Numbered from the stretch's first letter, positions 9,063 to 17,345 are shown. The stretch: DNA of 45,982 nt from JBOCEF01 sp047610385 (GCA_047610385.1 JBLGAC010000033.1:1-45982); one strand, 5' to 3'. Translations and numbers: made by a program. The notes: generated by a model from the sequence alone, not told the origin.

Positions 9063-9420
9063 GAAGCTACTCCTCGCGTTTGTCATCACTGCCGCGGCGC
9101 GGGACCGGGAATTGGCCCGGAGGAGGGCCCGCGCACGTGGGCCATCGGCAGAGATTTCCCCCCTCCCTATAGGGAGAAAAACGGCTCCGGAGACCCGGAG
9201 CTGAGCGCCTGATATCATGGCACCAACTTTATTACAGCGCGATTCTGACGTCACAATGGCGCATCCTCGCCGCAACCCTGCCGCTTTCAGGGCGCTGAGT
9301 GCATCGCCATATACATGAACCGCCGGTGCTGGCAAAAAGGTCTCACGCCTTGTGCAGCCACGCTGCGGCCTGCCGAAGACACCCCCACACAGGGGCCGAC
9401 GATGACAAGGGACTTCGCCC
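9063..9420. promoter_or_regulatory. Divergent pckA/chvI control region
   Basis: This 358-base gap separates two divergent genes. On the minus strand TTGTGA (9256-9251), 16 bases, and TAATAA (9234-9229) form a plausible pckA promoter; the perfect palindrome TGACGTCA (9246-9253) overlaps its -35. Downstream in the pckA leader are a terminator-like hairpin (9201-9177) and the 14-base palindrome CTCCCTATAGGGAG (9063+100 to +113, that is 9163-9176). chvI is preceded by AAGGGA before its ATG. Confidence 0.55.
9177..9201 (-). terminator. Attenuator-like hairpin in the pckA leader
   Basis: On the pckA strand the stem GCTCCGG/CCGGAGC (7 bp, loop GTCT, 9201-9184) is followed by CG and five Ts (9181-9177). 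It looks like an intrinsic terminator but lies only about 20 bases after the predicted start site and about 115 bases before the pckA ATG, with no upstream minus-strand gene to terminate. A 14-base palindrome follows immediately and could form an alternative structure. Confidence 0.5.
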
Positions 9421-10119
9421 ATGACCCAGATCGCGCTGATCGACGATGACCGCAATATCCTGACCTCGGTCTCCATCGCCCTCGAATCAGAGGGTTATGA
9501 AGTCCGCACTTATACTGACGGCGCCACGGCGCTGGCGGCGCTGACATCATCGCCGCCTGATCTTGCGGTGCTGGACATCAAGATGCCGCGCATGGACGGG
9601 ATGGAGATGCTGCGCCGCCTGCGCCAGACCTCAGACATCCCGGTGATTTTCCTGACCTCCAAGGACGAGGAAATCGACGAGGTGCTGGGCCTGCGCATGG
9701 GTGCCGATGATTACGTGCGCAAGCCGTTTTCCCAGCGCCTGCTGATTGAACGGATCCGCGCCGTGCTGCGCCGCCGCGAGGCAGGCAACGACGAAGCCCC
9801 GGTGGCTGAGGCCGACAAGGCCATCCTGCGCGGCAAGCTCAGCCTCGACCCGATGCGCCATTCATGTTCATGGGGCGGCGAGGACGTGACCCTGACCGTC
9901 ACCGAGTTCCTGATCCTTCAGGCGCTTGCGCAGCGGCCCGGCTTTGTCAAATCGCGCGACCAGTTGATGGACGCGGCCTATGATGACCAAGTCTATGTGG
10001 ACGACCGCACCATCGACAGCCACATCAAGCGCATCCGCAAGAAATTCCGCGCCGTCGATGACGCCTTCGCCTCAATCGAAACGCTGTACGGCGTCGGCTA
10101 TCGGTTCCGGGAGGTCTGA
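9421..10119 (+). CDS. chvI: Response regulator ChvI (OmpR/PhoB type)
   Basis: The 232-residue regulator has a receiver domain (about 1-120) with the acidic pocket DDD at 8-10, phosphoacceptor Asp52 in VLDIKMPRMDG, the switch Thr in FLTSKDEE and Lys in VRKPF. A winged-helix DNA-binding domain follows (about 140-230) with the VDDRTIDSHIKRIRKKF recognition region. In Rhizobiales, ChvI controls envelope, exopolysaccharide, acid-stress and metabolic genes with its partner ChvG, which starts 8 bases downstream. It probably heads the operon extending to ptsH. Confidence 0.95.
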   Translation: MTQIALIDDDRNILTSVSIALESEGYEVRTYTDGATALAALTSSPPDLAVLDIKMPRMDGMEMLRRLRQTSDIPVIFLTSKDEEIDEVLGLRMGADDYVRKPFSQRLLIERIRAVLRRREAGNDEAPVAEADKAILRGKLSLDPMRHSCSWGGEDVTLTVTEFLILQALAQRPGFVKSRDQLMDAAYDDQVYVDDRTIDSHIKRIRKKFRAVDDAFASIETLYGVGYRFREV

Positions 10120-10127
10120 AGACATCC

Positions 10128-11855
10128 ATGGCCATGGCGGGTGATCGGCATGAGACGAATGGCGGAGGGCGCGCGGACGCGTCCACCGACGCCGCGCCCG
10201 TGCACGATCTCTCGGCCACCTCCGGCGCGCGCTGGATCGGTCAGGCGGCCAAGCGCACGTCGCTGACCCGGCGGATTGTCGGGCTCAACCTGATCGGGTT
10301 GGGGCTTTTGGTCATGGGCGTGCTGCTGCTGAATGATTTCCGCGGCAAGCTGATCGAAATGCGCACTGCCTCGCTGGAAACCCAAGGCAAGATCATCGCC
10401 ATCGCCATTGCCGAAAGCGCGACCAGCGATGCGGGGATGTCCGCGCTGGACCCTGATCAGGCGCTCGGCGTGCTGCTGAAGCTGTCAGAGCCGGTGAAGG
10501 TGCGCGCCCAGATTTTTGACCGCGGCGGGCGGCTGATGCGCGACACCGCACTGGTCGCCCAGCGCGATGGCGCCGGGCAGATCGAATTGCTGCCTACTGA
10601 GACGCGTCAGGCCGGGGGGGCGATCCTGGCCTGGCTCGGCCAAGCCATGCGGGCCATGCGCGCGGCGCTCTTCTCCAGCGGGCCAAACCAGGAAACGCTG
10701 GGCGGCGTCGCGCAGGATCAGGAGGTGTTTGCCGCCCTCGGCGGTGCCGTCGCGCGTGGGGAGCGGGTGAATGAACGCGGAGAGCTGATTGTTCTGGTCT
10801 CCATCCCCATCACGCGGTTGCGAGCGGTGCTGGGCGTGCTGGTGCTGTCCACCCAAGGCGGCGACATTGACGCGATTGTCGAATCCGAACGCATGTCGAT
10901 CCTGCAGGTGTTTCTGGTGGCGCTGGCCACATCAATCGTGCTGTCAGTGCTGCTGGCGAACGCCATCGCGCGGCCCCTGCGCCGTCTGGCCGAGGCGGCC
11001 GAGGCGTCTGAGCGCGGCGGCGGCGGCGGCGATGACGGCGACCCGTCCCCCGGTGCGGGCCGGGTGGAGATCCCCGATTTCACCAGTCGCAGGGACGAAA
11101 TTGGCGATCTGTCAGGCGCGCTGAAGCGGATGACATCCTCGCTCTATACCCGCATCGAGGCGACCGAGGCCTTCGCCGCCGACGTGGCGCATGAAATCAA
11201 GAACCCGCTCACCTCGTTGCGCTCCGCGGTCGAAACCATGCGGCTGGCGCGCGACGAACATTCCAAAGAACGGCTGCTGCAGGTGATAGAACATGATGTA
11301 GCGCGGCTGGACCGTCTGGTGACCGACATCTCCAACGCCTCACGGCTGGATGCCGAACTGGTGCGTGAAGCGCGTGAGACCTTTGATCTGCGCGCGCTGC
11401 TGGCGCAACTGGTGCAATACAATCAGCAACGCGCGGCCAAACGCGGCGCCAGCCTGATCGCGGAACTGCCACCCGGGCCGATGCCGATCCTCGGGCTTGA
11501 AGGGCAGTTGGCGCAGGTCTTCGTGAACCTGATCGAAAACGCCATCTCGTTTTCCCCGAACGGCGGGCGCATCCGGATCTTAGCAGCATGGCGCGATGGC
11601 GGCACCGGCCGCGGCGTGATTGTGCGGGTCGAAGATGACGGGCCAGGCATTCCCGACGAAAACCTCGGCTCAGTGTTCGAACGGTTTTATTCTGAGCGTC
11701 CTGACAGCGAAAGCTTTGGCGACCATTCCGGGCTGGGGCTGTCGATTTCTCGCCAGATCCTGCAGGCCCATGGCGGCCAGATCCGCGCCGAAAACATCGG
11801 CCTGCCGGGCGCCTCGCGTCGCGGTGCCCGGTTCATCGTGGACCTTCCCGAATGA
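10128..11855 (+). CDS. chvG: Sensor histidine kinase ChvG
   Basis: The 575-residue inner-membrane kinase has a cytoplasmic N-terminal tail, a first membrane segment (about 50-68), a periplasmic sensor domain of about 200 residues, a second membrane segment (about 255-280), a HAMP-like linker (RPLRRLAEAAEA), the DHp helix with VAHEIKNPLTSLR and phosphorylatable His355, and a complete HATPase domain (NLIENAISFSPNGG, VEDDGPGIPDENLGSVFERFY, GLGLSISRQILQAHGG). In relatives it responds to acid or envelope signals and to the periplasmic inhibitor ExoR. The start at 10128 follows GGGAGGT inside the end of chvI. Its stop overlaps the next start by ATGA. Confidence 0.95.
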   Translation: MAMAGDRHETNGGGRADASTDAAPVHDLSATSGARWIGQAAKRTSLTRRIVGLNLIGLGLLVMGVLLLNDFRGKLIEMRTASLETQGKIIAIAIAESATSDAGMSALDPDQALGVLLKLSEPVKVRAQIFDRGGRLMRDTALVAQRDGAGQIELLPTETRQAGGAILAWLGQAMRAMRAALFSSGPNQETLGGVAQDQEVFAALGGAVARGERVNERGELIVLVSIPITRLRAVLGVLVLSTQGGDIDAIVESERMSILQVFLVALATSIVLSVLLANAIARPLRRLAEAAEASERGGGGGDDGDPSPGAGRVEIPDFTSRRDEIGDLSGALKRMTSSLYTRIEATEAFAADVAHEIKNPLTSLRSAVETMRLARDEHSKERLLQVIEHDVARLDRLVTDISNASRLDAELVREARETFDLRALLAQLVQYNQQRAAKRGASLIAELPPGPMPILGLEGQLAQVFVNLIENAISFSPNGGRIRILAAWRDGGTGRGVIVRVEDDGPGIPDENLGSVFERFYSERPDSESFGDHSGLGLSISRQILQAHGGQIRAENIGLPGASRRGARFIVDLPE

Positions 11856-12310
11856 CCCAAACCATTGTGCATGCCAGCTGCGTGGCGCTGATGCGCGCCG
11901 ACCGCAGCTGGCGCGCAGCGCTGATCATCGGGCCGGCGGGGGCGGGAAAATCCTCGCTGGCGCTGGAACTGATGTCGCGCGGCGCGCGGCTGGTGGCCGA
12001 CGACCGCACCATCGTGCGCCGGGATGAGGACCGCCTGATCGCCGCCTGCCCCCCCGCCATCGCCGGGCTGATCGAGGCGCGCGGCATCGGCCTGATCCGC
12101 GCCCACCCGGTGGCGGATATTGAACTGGCGCTGATCGTCGATCTGGATGCCACAGCGCAGGACAGACTGCCGCCCCCCCACCGGGCGGACTTGCTCAGCG
12201 TCGCGCTGCCGCGCATCGTGTGCAGCACCGCGGATGGCCGCGCGTCGACCGCCCACGCAGCGGCGATCCATCTGCTGCTGCGCGGTGCCTGCGCGCCGGA
12301 GCCGACATGA
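11852..12310 (+). CDS. hprK: HPr kinase/phosphorylase, short alphaproteobacterial form
   Basis: At 152 residues this is only the C-terminal catalytic domain of HPr kinase, the usual size in Alphaproteobacteria. The P-loop GPAGAGKS is at 27-34, followed by RLVADDRTIV and the HprK signature around IEARGIGLIRAHP. The enzyme phosphorylates HPr on its regulatory serine, and HPr is encoded three genes downstream. Translational coupling with chvG through an ATGA overlap ties PTS control to the ChvG/ChvI signal. Alphaproteobacterial versions lack the N-terminal domain of the Firmicutes enzyme. Confidence 0.92.
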   Translation: MTQTIVHASCVALMRADRSWRAALIIGPAGAGKSSLALELMSRGARLVADDRTIVRRDEDRLIAACPPAIAGLIEARGIGLIRAHPVADIELALIVDLDATAQDRLPPPHRADLLSVALPRIVCSTADGRASTAHAAAIHLLLRGACAPEPT

Positions 12311-12344
12311 CCGCCCGCCGCGCATGACGCCTGAGGAGCCGCCA

Positions 12345-13307
12345 ATGGCCAAAGCTGGTCCCACCCTGTCCCCACGCCCAGCCCCGTCCCCGCGCGCCGA
12401 TCCCGGCACCGGGCTGGTGCTGATCACCGGCATGTCAGGGGCCGGCAATTCCACCACAATCCGCGCGCTTGAAGACATGGGCCATGAAGCGATCGACAAC
12501 ATGCCGCTGTCCTTCGTGTCGCGCCTGTTTCCGGGCGATCTGACCGCCACGCCCCCCACACGCCCCATGGCGCTGGGGATCGACGTTCGCACGCGCGGCT
12601 TTACCCCGGACGCGTTTTTGGAAAAGCTGGCGATGCTGCGCAGCGATCCAGGCCTCGACACACGGATGATTTTTCTCGATTGCGCGGATGAAACGCTGGT
12701 GGACCGGTTCAAGACCACGCGGCGGCGCCACCCCATGGCCCCCAACACCGGCGTTGAGGCGGGAATCGCGCTGGAGCGAGAGCTGCTGGCCCCCTTGCGC
12801 GAACGCGCGGATCTGGTGATCGACACCACCGCGCTCAGTCCCCATGACCTCAAGGCGCGCCTCGCGTCCCATCTGGCCGAAGACGGCACGGCGCCGCAGG
12901 CCCGCATGGCGATCTCAGTGCAGTCGTTTTCGTTCAAACGCGGTGCCCCGCGAGAGGCGGATACCGTGCTCGACTGCCGTTTCCTGCAAAACCCCTACTG
13001 GGAACCAGCGCTTCGAAGCGGCGACGGGCGTGATGCAAACGTGCGCGCGCATGTGACGGGTGATCCTCTCTATGCGCCGTTCCTTGACCGCGTCGCGGAT
13101 TTGGCCAAGATGCTGCTCCCGGCCTATCGGCGCGAAGGTAAGGCTTATTTTTGCATTGCCATGGGATGCTCTGGCGGGCGGCACAGATCGGTGGCGGCGG
13201 CCGAAGATCTGGCCGCAAGGCTGACCGAGGCAGGCTGGCAGACCAGCGTGCGGCACAGGGAACTGGATCAGGGATCGTCCTGGCCGGGCCGCATGACGGG
13301 CGGGTGA
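12345..13307 (+). CDS. rapZ: RapZ/YvcJ-family nucleotide-binding protein with an altered Walker A
   Basis: This 320-residue protein belongs to the RapZ family: P-loop ATP/GTP-binding N-terminal domain, Walker B region (MIFLDCADETLVDRFKTTRRRHP) and a C-terminal domain with the conserved SFSFKRGAPREAD and CSGGRHRSVAAAE. In E. coli RapZ is an RNase adaptor for GlmZ control of cell-wall amino-sugar synthesis; in other phyla the role is less clear. The Walker A reads GMSGAGNST (29-37), with Asn35 where Lys or Arg is usual, which may weaken nucleotide binding. The start at 12345 is set by GAGGAG six bases upstream. It lies between hprK and the EIIA gene in the common alphaproteobacterial order. Confidence 0.92.
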   Translation: MAKAGPTLSPRPAPSPRADPGTGLVLITGMSGAGNSTTIRALEDMGHEAIDNMPLSFVSRLFPGDLTATPPTRPMALGIDVRTRGFTPDAFLEKLAMLRSDPGLDTRMIFLDCADETLVDRFKTTRRRHPMAPNTGVEAGIALERELLAPLRERADLVIDTTALSPHDLKARLASHLAEDGTAPQARMAISVQSFSFKRGAPREADTVLDCRFLQNPYWEPALRSGDGRDANVRAHVTGDPLYAPFLDRVADLAKMLLPAYRREGKAYFCIAMGCSGGRHRSVAAAEDLAARLTEAGWQTSVRHRELDQGSSWPGRMTGG

Positions 13308-13407
13308 CGTGTTCCGCGTCGCACGCAGACAACAGATACGGGCACCGCGCCGTGACGCGGCAGCCCGCAAGCGCGCGGGTCCGCCGCGCGAGAAGGAGCC
13401 TCGACAC

Positions 13408-13818
13408 ATGATCGGCTTCGTGATCGTGGCCCATGGTGGTCTTGCGACAGAACTGCTCGCGGCGACGGAGCATGTGGTTGGTCCGCAAAAAGGCGCGCTG
13501 GCCATTCCAGTATTTCCCGACGCCGACCTGCGCGTGCTGCAGGCCCGTGTGATGGAAGCGGTGAACGAGGTTGACGACGGCGACGGCGTCATCCTGATCA
13601 CCGACATGTTCGGCGGCACGCCCTCCAACCTGGCCATGTCCGCCATGACCCGCCCAGATGTGGAGGTGATCTACGGTGCCAATCTGCCGCTGCTGGTCAA
13701 GCTCGCGAAATCGCGGACCCTGCCGCTGGCGGAGGCAGCCGCGGCCGCCGTCGCGGCGGGACTCAAATATATCGACAGCGCCGGCGGGATCCTCGCGGCC
13801 AGAAGGGCCCGTGCATGA
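13408..13818 (+). CDS. PTS EIIA component, mannose/fructose class (ManX-like)
   Basis: The 136-residue protein has the EIIA-Man fold signature MIGFVIVAHGGLA with phosphorylatable His9, and LITDMFGGTPSNLA. It accepts phosphate from HPr. With no sugar-specific EIIB or EIIC nearby, it is the regulatory type of alphaproteobacterial PTS rather than a transporter part. GGAG lies seven to eight bases before the ATG. The last codons overlap the HPr start by ATGA. Confidence 0.93.
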   Translation: MIGFVIVAHGGLATELLAATEHVVGPQKGALAIPVFPDADLRVLQARVMEAVNEVDDGDGVILITDMFGGTPSNLAMSAMTRPDVEVIYGANLPLLVKLAKSRTLPLAEAAAAAVAAGLKYIDSAGGILAARRARA

Positions 13819-14096
13819 CAGCCGCCACACTGATCCGAACCCTCAGCATCGTGAACGCCAAGGGGCTGCACGCGCGCGCCTCAGCCCGGTTCGTCACCAC
13901 GGTCGAAACATTCGACGCAGGCGCCGCCGTGCGCCGCGATGGGCAGGAGGTGTCGGGCGATTCGATCATGGGCCTGCTGATGCTCGCCGCGGCGCGCGGC
14001 TCCAACATCGAAGTTGAAACCTCAGGGCCCCAGGCCGAAGCGTTGATGACAGCGCTGGTTGATCTGGTGGCGGACCGGTTCGGCGAAGAAACCTAA
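13815..14096 (+). CDS. ptsH: Phosphocarrier protein HPr
   Basis: The 93-residue protein shows both HPr sites: NAKGLHARASARF with catalytic His19, phosphorylated by enzyme I, and GDSIMGLLMLAA with regulatory Ser50, the target of HPr kinase. It overlaps the EIIA gene by four bases and ends the chvI-chvG-hprK-rapZ-EIIA-ptsH group. Enzyme I is not in the window, as is usual in this family where ptsP lies elsewhere. Confidence 0.95.
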   Translation: MTAATLIRTLSIVNAKGLHARASARFVTTVETFDAGAAVRRDGQEVSGDSIMGLLMLAAARGSNIEVETSGPQAEALMTALVDLVADRFGEET

Positions 14097-14115
14097 ACCG
14101 CCATTCTGCGCCCTC

Positions 14116-14134
14116 AGGGGGTATCGAGCCCCCT
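14116..14134 (+). terminator. Weak hairpin after ptsH
   Basis: A 6-bp AGGGGG/CCCCCT stem with a 7-base loop begins 20 bases after the ptsH stop. Only two Ts follow, so it is a weak candidate for the end of the operon. Nothing else is recognisable in the gap to tag. Confidence 0.4.
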
Positions 14135-14272
14135 TCACACGCCGCTGCGCGGCGCCCGGCCCGACCCTTTTGCACCATCGAGATTGAGGCACCCTTTGCC
14201 ACCGGCGCAGGCACCCGCAGCGCGCCGCGGGCGCAGCGGTCCAACCTGCGCGGCAGCCGACGCGGCGCTTTG

Positions 14273-14848
14273 TCAGCGCCGGGCCAGCCGTGCGACTTCG
14301 TCATGGCGTGGGCAAGTTGTCTGGTGATCGTTCACCATCCCCACCGCCTGCATGAACGCATAAACAATCGTCGGACCACAGAACTTAAAGCCCTCGGCCT
14401 TCAACGCCTTGGAGATGTCCAGCGACAGCGGCGTCTGCGTCGGGGCTTGCGCAAAGCTGGTGAAGCGGTTCTGCAGCGGCGCGCCGTCCACCCGATCCCA
14501 AAGGAACCGGTCGAACCCGCCCGCTTCCTCGATCGCGAGGTAGGCGCGGGCGTTGCCGATCGTTGCCTCGATCTTGCCGCGGTGGCGCACGATGCCGGGA
14601 TCGGCCAGCGCGCGGGTGACCTCGGCCTCTCCCCAACGCGCGACACTGCGGGGATCAAACCCATCGAATGCCGCGCGAAATCCGTCTCGCTTGCGCAGGA
14701 TGGTGATCCAGGCCAGCCCCGCCTGAAACCCGTCCAGGATCAGCTTTTCCCACAGCGCGCGGGCGTCCCATTCCGGCACGCCCCATTCTTCGTCGTGATA
14801 CGCGACATAAAGCGGGTCGCTCCCGCACCAGGGACAACGCTCGGCCAT
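14273..14848 (-). CDS. tag: DNA-3-methyladenine glycosylase I
   Basis: The 191-residue enzyme removes 3-methyladenine from alkylated DNA. The Tag zinc snap is visible: Cys5 and His18 at the N-terminus (CPWCGSDPLYVAYHDEEWG) and the C-terminal HQTTCPRH. The core has DGFQAGLAWITIL, where the catalytic-region acid is Asp instead of the E. coli Glu38, and KFCGPTIVYAFMQAVGMVNDH. Length fits the family. It is transcribed toward ptsH and is probably monocistronic. Confidence 0.96.
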   Translation of the reverse strand: MAERCPWCGSDPLYVAYHDEEWGVPEWDARALWEKLILDGFQAGLAWITILRKRDGFRAAFDGFDPRSVARWGEAEVTRALADPGIVRHRGKIEATIGNARAYLAIEEAGGFDRFLWDRVDGAPLQNRFTSFAQAPTQTPLSLDISKALKAEGFKFCGPTIVYAFMQAVGMVNDHQTTCPRHDEVARLARR

Positions 14849-14873
14849 GGCTCATTCCTTTCATCCGCGCAGC

Positions 14874-14907
14874 AAAAAGGGCGCCTCCGATCCCGGAAGC
14901 GCCCTTT
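14874..14907 (-). terminator. Intrinsic terminator of phaR
   Basis: A 9-bp stem AAAGGGCGC/GCGCCCTTT (14876-14884 with 14899-14907) is followed on the minus strand by a run of five Ts. It begins 18 bases beyond the phaR stop. Confidence 0.75.
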
Positions 14908-14925
14908 GCCGCCACGATTTCGGCC

Positions 14926-15576
14926 TTAGCCGTTGCCGCGGGTCAGCTTGTTGAGCTGCGCCTGCATTTCTGCCAGCTGGGTCTTGAGCGCGTCGAACTC
15001 AGGCTCCGGCTTGGGGGTCGGGGTCGGTTCAGCACCTGCCGCGGGCTTGGCCGCCGCGCCCTCACCATCGCCCTCAGCCTTCGGCGCGCCGGGCATGCCG
15101 GGCATGCCGCTGAACGGCGTGAACATGCGCATGGCGTTCTCAAACAATTCCATGTTTGAGCGGGCGACCGTCTCAAATTTCGACAGGGCCGGGTTCTTGC
15201 CGAACGCGGCGCTGACCTGTTCGCGCAACTTGCCCTGATTGCGCGAGAACGCCTCCATCGACGCCTCCAGATAGCCGGGCACATAGCCCTGCAGCGTATC
15301 GCCATAAAGCCCGATAATCTGGCGCAGGAAGCTGATGGGCAGCATGTTGTGCCCCTTGGCCTCCTCCTCAAAGATGATCTGCGTGAGCACGGACCGCGTG
15401 ATATCATCGCCGCTCTTGGCGTCATAGACCACGAAGTCCTCGCCTTCACGCACCATCGCCGCCAGATGATCAAGCGTCACGTAGCTGCTTTTTGCCGTGT
15501 TATAGAGACGTCGGTTGGCGTATTTCTTGATGGTGATCGGCCCATCGCCCTTGCCCTTGACGGTATCCTTGGCCAT
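14926..15576 (-). CDS. phaR: Polyhydroxyalkanoate synthesis repressor PhaR
   Basis: The 216-residue regulator begins with the PHB/PHA accumulation DNA-binding domain (ITIKKYANRRLYNTAKSSYVTLDHLA), followed by two PHB accumulation regulatory domains (about 60-140) and a Pro/Ala/Glu-rich tail ending in a short Leu/Gln coiled-coil. PhaR binds both PHA granules and operators, so it is released from DNA when polymer begins to form. ATG at 15576 follows GGGAGGA. It is divergent from phaC, whereas in Rhodobacter phaR usually lies downstream of phaP. No phasin gene is found here. Confidence 0.95.
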   Translation of the reverse strand: MAKDTVKGKGDGPITIKKYANRRLYNTAKSSYVTLDHLAAMVREGEDFVVYDAKSGDDITRSVLTQIIFEEEAKGHNMLPISFLRQIIGLYGDTLQGYVPGYLEASMEAFSRNQGKLREQVSAAFGKNPALSKFETVARSNMELFENAMRMFTPFSGMPGMPGAPKAEGDGEGAAAKPAAGAEPTPTPKPEPEFDALKTQLAEMQAQLNKLTRGNG

Positions 15577-15725
15577 GAGCTTAGTCCTCCCCGACAGCCG
15601 GTCCACAAGTTGACCTGTGGGAAAAGACTATCGCCTTGCCGCGCCGCGGGAAAGCCCGTTTATCGCAAGCGCGAAGACGCGGCCCCGCGGCGTAGATCCG
15701 CGCGAAAGGAGACGCGAGCCTCATC

Positions 15726-17279
15726 ATGAAGGACCGTCCGCCCGACGATTGCGGGACGTCCGCCGCGCCGGGGGCGCAGGACGGCCCGCCCGCAGACCAC
15801 CCGCCCCGCCCTGCAGCGCAGCGGGCGATCGCGTCAGCGTATCTTGAGCTTTGGGACCGCAACCAGTCCGATCTGGCGCGCCGGGGGCCAGGCGCGCTGA
15901 CGGCCTCGGCCGCTGCGGCCGCGGCCAAAGCGCAGGCTGAGGCTGAGGCTGCACTGCCCCACGAAACCCCGGCCCCACCGTCCCCAAACCCATCAACAGC
16001 AAGGGTTTCCATTGATCCGTTGACGCTTGATGGTGCCATTGCGTCCCATCGGCGCGGGCGTCCTTCGCCGCTGCTCTATCACCTTGGGGTGGCGGCGGCG
16101 TCGGCGGCGCAGGGCGCCGCACTGGCACCGCTGGCGGGCGATCCGCGCTTTCCCTGGACCGATCTGCATGCCGAACGCGGCACAGAATTGGGCGCGCAAC
16201 TGGGGCCAGACCCGTCCTGGCGTGTCGCCCGCGAAGCCCTGCGCCACATCACCCAGATGACCCAGGGCGTTGATGCCTGGCAGCGCCATCCGTGGCGGCG
16301 CGAGGCCGAAGATCCCCCGATTCTGTGGCGCCGCGGCACAGCGCGCATCCTCGATTATGGCGCGACCGCTGAGGCCGGGCGCGCCGGGCGTCCCGTGCTG
16401 GTGGTGCCGTCGCTGGTGAACCGCGCCTATGTGCTGGACCTGCACCCGCGCCGATCAATGCTTCGGTTTCTGGCGGCGCAGGGGCTTCGGCCCCTGTTGC
16501 TGGATTGGGGCGTGCCCGGGCTGGATGAACGCGACTTCAGCCTCTCAGACTATGTGCGCCTGCGTCTAGCCCCGGCGTTGGAGGCCGCGCGCATGCTGTC
16601 CCCGGATGGCGCGGCCCCGGCCGCCTTGGGCTATTGCATGGGCGGGTCACTGGCCGCAGCGATCGCCGCGGCAGGGCGGGACCGGATCTCTCGGCTTGCG
16701 CTGATCGGGGCGCCGTGGGATTTTTCATGCCTGCAAGGGGTGGGTAAGGCGATGGTGACGCTGGCCCGCGCCGATGACCGCACCGCCATGGGCGCCAGGC
16801 TTGACGCCATCGGCGCGCAGTTCGGGACGCTTCCGGTGGACGCGCTGCAACTGGTGTTTGCCGCGCTGGACCCGACGCTGGCCTTCCGCAAATTCCGCGC
16901 CTTTGCTGCCCTGCCACAGGACGGCCCACGCGCCGAAATGTTCGCCGCCACTGAGGATTGGCTGAACGACGGCGTGACCCTGACCATCCCCGCCGCCAGG
17001 GAATTGCTGTTCGACTGGTATCTCGACAACGCCATGGGCCGTGGCCGCTGGGCGCCCGAAGGCATCGCCGCGCGCCCCCGCGCCATCGCGGCACCGGTGC
17101 TGGCGTTCTGTTCGCGCAATGACCGCATCGCGCCGGGCCCCTGCGCTGAGGCCCTGCCCGCCGCCATCCCCCACGCGCGCATCCTGCGCCCCACGACGGG
17201 CCATGTGGGGATGATCATCGGCGGCTCTGCCGAGCGGGAGGTCTGGCGCCCGCTGGCGGCGTTCCTGTCGGCTGACTAA
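15726..17279 (+). CDS. phaC: Polyhydroxyalkanoate synthase family protein (PhaC-like)
   Basis: The 517-residue alpha/beta-hydrolase-fold protein carries the PHA synthase box GYCMGG with Cys304, and an Asp466 (CSRNDRIAPG) and His493 (TTGHVGMI). These match the Cys319-Asp480-His508 spacing of the C. necator enzyme. It would polymerise 3-hydroxyacyl-CoA in granules. It is about 70-100 residues shorter than usual class I enzymes, and its core (LVVPSLVNRAYVLDL, LLLDWGVPG, LSDYV) reads closer to class III/IV synthases, yet no phaE or phaR-subunit gene is adjacent. The first 110 residues are an Ala-rich extension. Location beside phaR and phaAB supports the role. An AAGGAG lies rather far (14 bases) from the ATG, so the start is uncertain. 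Confidence 0.82.
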   Translation: MKDRPPDDCGTSAAPGAQDGPPADHPPRPAAQRAIASAYLELWDRNQSDLARRGPGALTASAAAAAAKAQAEAEAALPHETPAPPSPNPSTARVSIDPLTLDGAIASHRRGRPSPLLYHLGVAAASAAQGAALAPLAGDPRFPWTDLHAERGTELGAQLGPDPSWRVAREALRHITQMTQGVDAWQRHPWRREAEDPPILWRRGTARILDYGATAEAGRAGRPVLVVPSLVNRAYVLDLHPRRSMLRFLAAQGLRPLLLDWGVPGLDERDFSLSDYVRLRLAPALEAARMLSPDGAAPAALGYCMGGSLAAAIAAAGRDRISRLALIGAPWDFSCLQGVGKAMVTLARADDRTAMGARLDAIGAQFGTLPVDALQLVFAALDPTLAFRKFRAFAALPQDGPRAEMFAATEDWLNDGVTLTIPAARELLFDWYLDNAMGRGRWAPEGIAARPRAIAAPVLAFCSRNDRIAPGPCAEALPAAIPHARILRPTTGHVGMIIGGSAEREVWRPLAAFLSAD

Positions 17280-17335
17280 ACGATTGAGCGGCTAGCCTGC
17301 GCCAAGCACGACAAATTATGTCCAAATTATTGCAT

Positions 17336-17345
17336 ATTGCGCAAT
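17336..17345. promoter_or_regulatory. Palindrome upstream of phaA, candidate PhaR operator
   Basis: ATTGCGCAAT is a perfect 10-base palindrome within an AT-rich stretch, preceded by a second ATTGC at 17329. PhaR operators in related bacteria are built from TGC/GCA inverted elements. Assignment is inferred from position. Confidence 0.35.

Noticed and set aside
9167..9178. CCTATAGGGAGA resembling the start of a T7-type phage promoter
   Set aside because: Only the initiation part matches; the upstream recognition half is absent and there is no phage context.
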